NCBI GenBank assembly: GCA_037178675.1
Contig: JAYMGJ010000326.1
Span: 1-16,000 of the forward strand
Length of the DNA: 16,000 nt
Direction of reading: 5' to 3'
Origin: Scleroderma bovista
Taxonomy: Eukaryota; Basidiomycota; Agaricomycetes; Boletales; Sclerodermataceae
Below, piece after piece: positions 9,600 to 16,000 of the stretch; the stretch's first letter is position 1, and each line of letters begins with the position of its first letter. The position numbers were made by a program, and so were the translations under genes. Under the pieces are notes generated by a model, which was not told the origin of the DNA, did not search any database, and saw only the letters and a list, made by a program, of their open reading frames with translations.

Positions 9600-10420
9600 G
9601 TGACTACGTTGCTGTTGTTGTCGTGTTGTGCGTTGTCACCGTTGTTGTTGTCGGCCTCAAGCCCTCATGTCGTGCGTCTCGTTGTCGTTGTCTTCATCAT
9701 GACTGCGTGGACACGCTGTCGTCGTTGTCACTGCATCGTGGTGGCCTCTCCGTCTTGTCCTCGCTGTCGTACTGGCGTGGATGGTGGGTCGCCCAGTTGG
9801 AGAGGAAACGATTGTCTCATCCTGCCGACACGTCGTTGCCTGATTTGGAAGTCGCGTCACACAGGTCACCGCGGGTTGAGCCACGTGTTGACCTGAACTT
9901 TGTCGTAGTCACCGGGCCGTAATAACGCCTCCGCCCTTTTCACACCCAGCTACTCGGGATCATCGAGACAAAGAGGAATTTATACAGCCGTGAATCAAAG
10001 CATCTCCACACAACAACGGATCGGATGCCTACCTGCTGCTCTGCAGCCCGCAGAGGCACGACGACGGTGCCAACACTCACCTATTACAACTGCTTGCAGA
10101 GACACACCGATCACGACGATGACGACCCACCTGCGCAAGTGATGACCATATGAGATGCAGACACTGGGTCAGCGCACGTTTATCAGCCCCCACCTTGCGT
10201 CGATGACATGTAGTCCACATCGACGACGATGGCAACGACACAGCCACACCCATCTGCGGGTCAGGCTCGATGTGACGACAATGTCTGCGTACGGCCACTG
10301 CTGCCACCCGTGCCACTGCCGCCGTAGGACATCGATGACGACGATGTCTGCCTGCAGCACGCAGAGGCACGATGCCCACAACGCCCACAACACCGACAAT
10401 GCCCTCGTATGTCGAAGAAT
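9600..10420. repeat. Degenerate triplet-repeat tract with opposite strand bias in its two halves
   Basis: From about 9600 to 9770 the plus strand is a run of GTT/GTC/GTG triplets (for example GTTGCTGTTGTTGTCGTG). From about 10090 to 10400 it is the complementary type (CGACGATGACGAC, CATCGACGACGATGG, CGATGACGACGATGTC). Within the right part, GCAGCCCGCAGAGGCACGAC (about 10045-10064) recurs as GCAGCACGCAGAGGCACGAT (about 10352-10371). The unit is too degenerate to give a firm period. Long but compositionally biased open frames here (up to 139 codons) are artefacts of the triplet composition. Confidence 0.5.
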
Positions 10421-10770
10421 GCCATAGGCTACTGTAATACATACAGCAACCTCTTGTAGTGTAGTGCTTAGGCACAATATATATATTATTGTCGTCAACA
10501 CTGAGTGACCATGATACAGTCTGTCGCGGGTCGGGTCTGGGTCACCCGCAGGAGAGAGAGATAATTCTAAATTTATATACTGCTGCAAGCAAACAAAAAG
10601 TGCTAAGACGCGGTGCCACAGGCCATAGGAAAGTAACGTATTTGGGGAAACAGAGTATTATATAGCGATTATTTGTGGGTCCTCTATGTCACTGTGGTTC
10701 TACTGGGTATCCTCGGGAGGGTATTCCGGTTGCATGTGATAAATAACTTGGTCTAACAGTGATGGGCATG
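10421..10770. other. AT-rich spacer, possible 3' flank of the LINE
   Basis: No gene is seen. It holds a short (AT)n run at about 10477-10487 and a GCGGGT...ACCCGC inverted pair at 10526-10549. The 3' terminus of the retrotransposon may lie in this stretch or just right of it. No plus-strand poly-T (the expected trace of a minus-strand poly-A tail) was found, so the boundary is not fixed. Confidence 0.35.
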
Positions 10771-11008
10771 TTCTAGGCAAAGAGGGGGGTCAGTACAGTG
10801 TCAACATTACGCTGGGGGTACTTCGGGAAGGGTGTTTGTTTTGGATGCGTCGGCGGCTTCGGAGGAGCTTCCAGGTGGCAACGAGCACGTCCTAGAAGAG
10901 GGGGGTTCAGTGTGGTATCAACACTACACTGGAGGTACTTCGGGCGGGGCAGGAGGTCGTTGTTTCTTGAACGTGTTGGTGGCTCGGAGGAAGTTTATGA
11001 GCGCGTCT
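10771..11008. repeat. Imperfect ~119-bp tandem repeat spanning the LINE ORF2 stop codon
   Basis: Unit A starts at TTCTAGGCAAAGAGGGGGG (10771) and unit B at TCCTAGAAGAGGGGGG (10890). Both continue with TCA(A/G)T..., TATCAACACTACACTGG or TGTCAACATTACGCTGG, then GGTACTTCGGG, TGTTT and a GGCT(T)CGGAGGA block. Unit B contains the end of ORF2 (EVPPV then TAG). Unit A reads EVPPA then TAA at the same place, so it is a diverged copy of the ORF2 terminus lying in the 3' UTR. Confidence 0.75.
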
Positions 11009-14000
11009 ACGCCGTCTTTGGTGCCGAGGATGTCTGATGTGACGAGATCCTCTGAGGCTTTTTTGAGGAACTGGTGATGGTTTTCGTAGGTAGGGCAGGT
11101 TGCGAGGATATGGTCGTGCGATTGTAGTGGTTCCCTGCATGGGCAGGACCGATCTTCTGTGGGGACGTGTTTGTTGTAGTATTCGCCCATGAAGGCGTGG
11201 CCTGTGCGGCACTGAATGAGGCGGCCATATGTGGTGCGGGGTGTATGGGTGAAGTGTTCACGAGGTTTCAGGGCTGGCGCGAATCTGTTTGCCTGGAGGA
11301 ACGCGCTTGGGCGTTGGAGTTGTTTGTGCCACTCTGTGGTCCAGGACGTAATGAGGTGTTGGCGGGACTGGGCTTTCTCGTGAGAGAGGGAGACCGGTGG
11401 GGCATCCACTGCAATTTCTGTCGCCGCTTTCGCTAGGGCATCCGCTCGTTCATTGCCAACAATGTTTTTGTGACCGGGTGTCCATGCGATTTCGATATGA
11501 TGCTGGTTTGAGGATTCAAGGAATGAAATGATGAGGGAGCGGGTGTGGAGGTTGATGTGTTGGGAGGAGCCTGGTACGACGTTGAATGCGGTCTGGACGG
11601 CGGCCTGGTTGTCAGCGAAGATGTGGATGTGTGTGGTATCGTGCTCCGTCGCATAGTCGACAGCGGCTTTCAATGCGGCATTGATAGCAATGGCTTCTGC
11701 ATCGTAAATTTCCATGTGCGGTCCCAAGGGTTTGGAGCCTTGGAAGATGTCGTGGAGGCCATGGTATCCTATCCACCCAGCTCCTGCGCTTTGTTGACCT
11801 GTGTCCGAGTCTCTGCGTAGCGAGCCGTCGGAGTAGGCTAATATGTGGAGAGGGTCTGACTGGAAGCTACAGACGTATTTGATGTGGGCTTCAGCGGCTT
11901 TCTTTTTGTCATCTTCATAGTTCGTACTCCTGATTGCAAGGCGAGGTGAGAAGGTGGCTATGGTGGGGGACCACGGGGAGATGGCGAATATATCTATGTG
12001 GGGGATAGTGGGTGAGGAGCGTGACGTGAGCCTAGTCAGGCACATCGTTTTGAGGGGTTTTCTGCTCCTCAGGTGAAACCTGTCTGGTGGGAGTGCGGGT
12101 GCGGGGTAGGCGGTATTGTAGCCACGCCAGACCTGGGGGAGTCTGAGGTAGATGGGACTGGTGTGAGCTAGTTTGTGAATTCTTGAGGCAGCGTTGTTGC
12201 TAAGGCGATCAAGGACTAGGTGGACTGGTGGCGTTGCACTATCTATTTCTAGTGCATGGATTGGGGTGGTGTGGAAGGCTGCACAGATGTGGTGGAGGCA
12301 GGTGTTCTGTACGCTGGTGAGTTTGTTCGCATGTTTTTTCTTACCGTCCCACCAGACTGGGCTGGCATACGTCATGACGCTACGTACGCATGCGCCATAG
12401 ATAGTTCGGAGGAGGCGTTGGTGTAAGCCACGGACTGTGTTGCTGAGCATGGTTAGGCCCTTTGTGATGTTTTCTGCTTTGTTAGTGGCCGCCTTTACAT
12501 GTTCGTTGAAGAGAAGTTTGGAATCGAACACGATACCGAGCCATTTCATAGTGTTGCTATGGGTTATGACGACATCTCCTTCCAGGCCGGGGAGGGTGAT
12601 GTCAGGAAAGTCGACGTTGTGTTGCCTTGTGAAGTGCGTGAGCGCGCACTTGATGAAGTCAATCGAGAGACCTAGGCCGTGTAGGATGCGTAGTATTGCT
12701 ATGAAGTCGGCACGTAGGGCCGCTACGTTCTGTAATAGGCTGGTCGAGGAGGTGTAAATATTGACGTCGTCAATGTAGCCGACTAGCGTGGTGGGGGTGA
12801 GTCTGGTAGCGGGTGGCACCTGGTGGACGTATCTCATAGCTAGTCGGTTTTGGAACTCTTCGTAGACTGGGGATGCATACAGGATTGACAGTGCAGGGGA
12901 TATGGGTGACCCTTGCGGGATGCCGTTCTCCACTGGTCTGGAGTCTGATATACAACCGTCGAGGCAAATTGCTGCCTCTCTGTTAGACAGGAACGAGTTG
13001 ACCCATTTGACCATGGGCAGTGGGATCCATTTTCTGCGCATGATGGATGACAGTTTGTTGTGGTTGATGTAGTCAAAGAATCCATTGATGTCTATTGTTA
13101 GGCTGGTGGTGACCAGTCCATGGTTGCGGGCTGCCTCTATGTCGTGGGTGAACGTGAGCGCAGCGTCGACTGTTGAGCTGCCTGGGCGGCCACCGAACTG
13201 TGTGGCTGGGACTATGTTGTGTTCGTGGATCATGTGAGATAGGCATCGGGCAACGACTGATTCCAAGACCTTGCCCAGGCATTCCTCTAGTTGTATGAGT
13301 CTGTATGCGCGCGGGTTAGAGTAGTCGGGTTTCTTCGGTTTGCGTAGCGCTACCGCTACTGTTTTCCTCCATATCTGGGGATGGTATCCAACATTTGCGC
13401 AGCAGCTGATCAAGAGGTAGATGGGGACAGGGTCAGCTGCCCACGCCCACCGGAGGACCATGTAGTTGACTTGGCTGGGTCCTGGGGCCTTATGTTGGTT
13501 CGGGGCGAATATTGCTCTACGGACCTCTGCGTACGATACAGGTTCCCAGGTCATGTCGTCGGGGTGGTCGTGTTCGAGGTCGGTGGGTTCCGCATGGATG
13601 GGTGGGGGAGGCTGGAACAGAGCGCTGTGAAGGGCATTGCACTTGTCTTCATGCGAGACTGCTGCAGGCAGTCCCTGTCCGGGGCTGATGGGGGGGGAGG
13701 GGTACTGGCGGATACCTTTGGGCCACCTGGTGAACGCCCATATGTCATCTGGTGTCGCCTTTTCTAGCTCGTCGTTGATCCACTTCCTTTTAGCTGCTTT
13801 CGTCAGTCGTTTCAGTCTGTTCTTGGTCCTCTGGATCAGGGCCTGGGTCTCTGCGTGCTCTTCATCAGCTATGCCAAGAAATATTTGTGCTGACCTTCTC
13901 AGGTCGCGTAGGAATTCATAGGTTCGGGTCAGTTCGGGCATCCACCATGGGCGCGCCCGGATGCTGTCTTTGCGCTTTTGTATGTGTTCCTCCATGGCAG

Positions 14001-14929
14001 CCTGCAAGGCGTTGTGCAGTTCTAGCGTTGCAATGTCCAGGGTTTGTGTGGGGGGCCTTTCGTCGTGCAAACCCCCGAAGACCCATGCGCAGCTGTCAAC
14101 TTCTGACTTATACGTAGCCTTCCACTTCTTCAGCGTGTCATCTTTCAGGTTTCTCCACCGGAACCTTTGGGCTGTGATATTGTCCAGCGCTACTGCCCCC
14201 CAGTCCATCATCCACGTCAGGGGGTAGTGGTTGGAGCCATGGGCAAGTTCGGGTGCGACCCTCCACTCGAGAGCAGAGTTGCCTGTGCGTGCGGCGTTGT
14301 TAACGAACGTGAGGTCAAGGACTGACGTGGCCCTGCCACAGTGTGACAGGAAGGTGGGCGTTCCCTTGTCATTGCACATGGTCATGCGCTTTTCTACCAG
14401 CCACTCCACGAGGGATTCGGCCCTGGGATCAGGGTGTGGTTCGTTGATGGCCCAAAGGGGGTGGTGCATGTTGAAGTCGCCGGAGACGACTACAGGGATG
14501 TTCTCTGGGAGGGCGACATTACGGAGGCGGTCTACGGACCAGCTGTTGCGGTCGTCTCCAGCCCGCTGGTTGTACACGTTCACTAAGAGTGTGGGGGGGT
14601 GCGGGGGCTGGTCAACTTGTAGCACTTGTATGTCAGCATCAGATGCTAGGTCTGAGCGGAGCGTGACATGGAAGTCATCTCTGCGTCTGTAGTACACCAT
14701 TGTCCGCGGGGTGAGGTCTTCTGGGACGGGTTGAAGGGGTAGGATGGGATACCAGCCGCTTAGCGCCACTGGGCCGCGTTGGTCATTGCCTATAACCAAA
14801 CCATGGTTCAGTTAGGAGAAGTATGTCAAAAGATTTTACCGTTGCATTAAGGACAGCATGGCAAACTGAGTTGCTCCGATTTGTGTTGATTTGTAGAATC
14901 CTGATGGGTTTGGTACGTTGTACACTCAT
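10924..14929 (-). CDS. LINE ORF2: endonuclease-reverse transcriptase-RNase H polyprotein, one frameshift
   Basis: The main frame, 14799..10924, is open for 1291 codons. Counting residues from 14799: endonuclease with NVYNQ (74-78), SGDFNMHHPLW (106-116), LDLTF (161-165) and GSNHYPLTW (188-196); reverse transcriptase with a D-containing motif A (IDINGFFDY, 569-577), GIPQGSPISP (626-635) and active site YIDD (675-678); RNase H with YSDGS (D991), E1035, FADNQ (D1063) and GNERADALA (D1120); and a terminal CPC-x6-H-x6-C cluster near 1219-1235. The endonuclease N-terminus is in another frame: ATG at 14929 starts 48 codons with RILQINTNRS (10-19) and LLLTEPWFG (37-45, catalytic Glu 41), ending in TGA at 14785-14783. 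Moving to the main frame near 14795 needs one base skipped. The ORF would then be about 1334 residues. All RT and RNase H catalytic residues are present. The product reverse-transcribes the element's RNA at a nicked target. Confidence 0.9.
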
Positions 14930-16000
14930 AAGGGTATGGCGCAGGGGGTATTGTGGGTGTTGCTGGCGGGAGGGGTGTTATGGTGTGGGCGGCCACCTTT
15001 GGAGGGGGTGCGGGTGGTGCCAGTGTGGGCGATTCTTGTAGGGCATTTTACATCATTGGCGGGGTGTGGGCCGGCACAGTTGGCGCATTTGTTGGGTAGG
15101 TGGGTGCAGTTCTTGTGGCTGTCCTCGGATGAGGGGCATTCAAGGCAGGTGTGGTCGTCTTCTGTGTGGCTGCCAGCGCAGGTTCTGCATTTGGGGTCTC
15201 TGTTGCATTTGAGGTGGCCATAGGCCCAGCAATTCGCGCATTGTTTCACTGGTTTTGTATCTTGGTAACGGGAGAATGACGCTAGTCTGCCATACATGAC
15301 TACCCTCCGTACATGGCGGATGAGGAAGTCGACATCTTCCTGTGACAAGGTTGTTAGTACTACTGACGAATGTGATTTCTCACGAAGTTGTTCCGGGCGG
15401 GTCAACCATCTTGCCTCTGTGATGGATATGGTGGCCAGAGATGGGTTGTTGACTTGTAGTTCGTTGAGTATCTCAGTTGAGTGTCGTCCCTGGAATTGGC
15501 TTAGCTCGATGTCCTCGTCAATATCTGATTTACCTGTGTCGATTCCATTCAGAATGACTCTGTGCCACTTCTTGTCAGGGGTGGCGGTACATGTGATGTT
15601 GTTTTTGCCTGTGATGGTGGCCGCAATGACATTCCCAAGGGGTTCCAGGTTGGTAGCGGTGAAGTTGGGGTGGGAAATGACAATGCAGTTGCCTTTGTCG
15701 TTCCATTTGACCGCGATGATGCTGGCATCGGTGTGTTGTGCTAAGGCTGCATTGGTGGCCTCTACCGCCTTCATACCCGTTAGACGATCGTTGGGATCTA
15801 CTGTGGGGGGGATCTGTAGAACGAGGCGGGCAGGATGGTGTCGTTGCCATGGGCTATTGGGTTGCGATGGGGGTTGCGCCGGTTTGGGTGCCTTTGGGCT
15901 AGGGCGGATGACAGGGCCTGTGGCAAAGGTATTTTTGGGCCTGGTTGGGTTTTGAGTGGGGGGTGGGGGTTGGGGGCAGTACGTTTGAGGTCCTCTACGT
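14926..16000 (-). CDS. LINE ORF1: Gag-like RNA-binding protein with Cys/His knuckles (5' partial)
   Basis: The frame is open from the right edge to TGA at 14928-14926 with no stop, at least 358 codons, so the start lies outside the window. The ATG at 15774 is internal, since upstream sequence in the same frame (LVLQIPPTVDPNDRLTG) looks like normal Gag. Order: a Pro/Gln-rich N-terminal part; a middle domain with an EARWLTRPEQL segment and SSVVLTTLSQEDVDFLI; then Cys/His clusters at 15240..15043 (C-x2-C-x4-H-x2-C; C-x2-C-x3-H-x6-C; C-x2-C-x3-H-x6-C), as in Jockey/Tad-type ORF1 proteins that bind the element RNA. The tail is basic and rich in Thr, His and Pro. Its stop overlaps the ORF2 start by ATGA. 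Confidence 0.88.
   Translation of the reverse strand, partial: RRGPQTYCPQPPPPTQNPTRPKNTFATGPVIRPSPKAPKPAQPPSQPNSPWQRHHPARLVLQIPPTVDPNDRLTGMKAVEATNAALAQHTDASIIAVKWNDKGNCIVISHPNFTATNLEPLGNVIAATITGKNNITCTATPDKKWHRVILNGIDTGKSDIDEDIELSQFQGRHSTEILNELQVNNPSLATISITEARWLTRPEQLREKSHSSVVLTTLSQEDVDFLIRHVRRVVMYGRLASFSRYQDTKPVKQCANCWAYGHLKCNRDPKCRTCAGSHTEDDHTCLECPSSEDSHKNCTHLPNKCANCAGPHPANDVKCPTRIAHTGTTRTPSKGGRPHHNTPPASNTHNTPCAIPL

Larger units (their letters stand above)
10771..16000 (-). mobile_element. Two-ORF non-LTR retrotransposon (LINE, Tad-like), 5' end outside the window
   Basis: Element on the minus strand: Gag-like ORF1 (open to the right edge), then ORF2 with apurinic-type endonuclease, reverse transcriptase, RNase H and a terminal Cys/His motif. 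This order, with RNase H after RT and knuckles in ORF1, is that of the fungal Tad/I group; the clade name is from domain order, not phylogeny. At least 5.2 kb is present. The left limit is set at the start of a tandem repeat that includes the ORF2 stop and is approximate. Target-site duplications cannot be sought because the 5' end is missing. The long open frames point to a fairly recent insertion. Confidence 0.85.

Noticed and set aside
9503..9922. 139-codon plus-strand ORF with a Val/Cys-rich stretch resembling a membrane segment
   Set aside because: The hydrophobic run is a direct product of GTT/GTC triplet repeats, and overlapping frames are open for the same reason.
15296..15955. 219-codon plus-strand ORF opposite LINE ORF1
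   Set aside because: It is antisense to the Gag-like frame, which carries clear Cys/His knuckles and continues to the window edge.

Overview
The window looks like chromosomal DNA of a filamentous basidiomycete, most likely an agaricomycete. The host genes are small, with many short spliceosomal introns (mostly 47-63 nt) that carry fungal GT(A/G)NGT donors and CTRAY-like branch sites. The protein families are fungal, and the right third is a LINE of the kind common in fungi (Tad-like, with a C-terminal RNase H). All family assignments come from motif reading; no database search was run.

Left part (1-1800): two divergently transcribed genes share a 255-bp intergenic promoter. On the minus strand are the first three exons of what I read as a CLC-family chloride channel/transporter, running off the left edge. 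On the plus strand is a complete CWC24/RNF113-type spliceosome factor (CCCH finger plus RING). Its two introns are both multiples of three and free of stops, so an unspliced reading frame hides them.

Middle (1800-8400): about 2.3 kb without a recognisable gene, although it holds one very good intron-like sequence. Then comes a minus-strand, Pro/Ser-rich protein with two C-terminal zinc fingers (5' end unresolved), a 1.5-kb stretch I cannot assign, and a plus-strand eight-exon gene for a PPG1-type Ser/Thr phosphatase (314 aa). Its conserved C-terminal tail sits on a 21-nt last coding exon.

8400-10770: no gene I can defend. The tract from about 9600 to 10420 is built of degenerate triplet repeats, GTC/GTT-rich on the plus strand on the left and GAC/ACG-rich on the right, flanked by GCGGGT/ACCCGC motifs.

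Right part (about 10770-16000): a minus-strand, two-ORF non-LTR retrotransposon whose 5' part lies beyond the right edge. ORF1 is Gag-like with Cys/His knuckles. ORF2 has endonuclease, reverse transcriptase, RNase H and a terminal Cys/His motif. The ORF1 stop and ORF2 start overlap as ATGA. ORF2 carries a single frameshift close to its N-terminus but is otherwise open for 1291 codons. Its 3' end, stop codon included, is duplicated in an imperfect ~119-bp tandem repeat.

I found no convincing new defence or metabolic system. The most noteworthy points are the hidden CLC exons, the splice architecture of the CWC24 and phosphatase genes, the LINE ORF overlap and frameshift, and the tandemly duplicated LINE 3' end.
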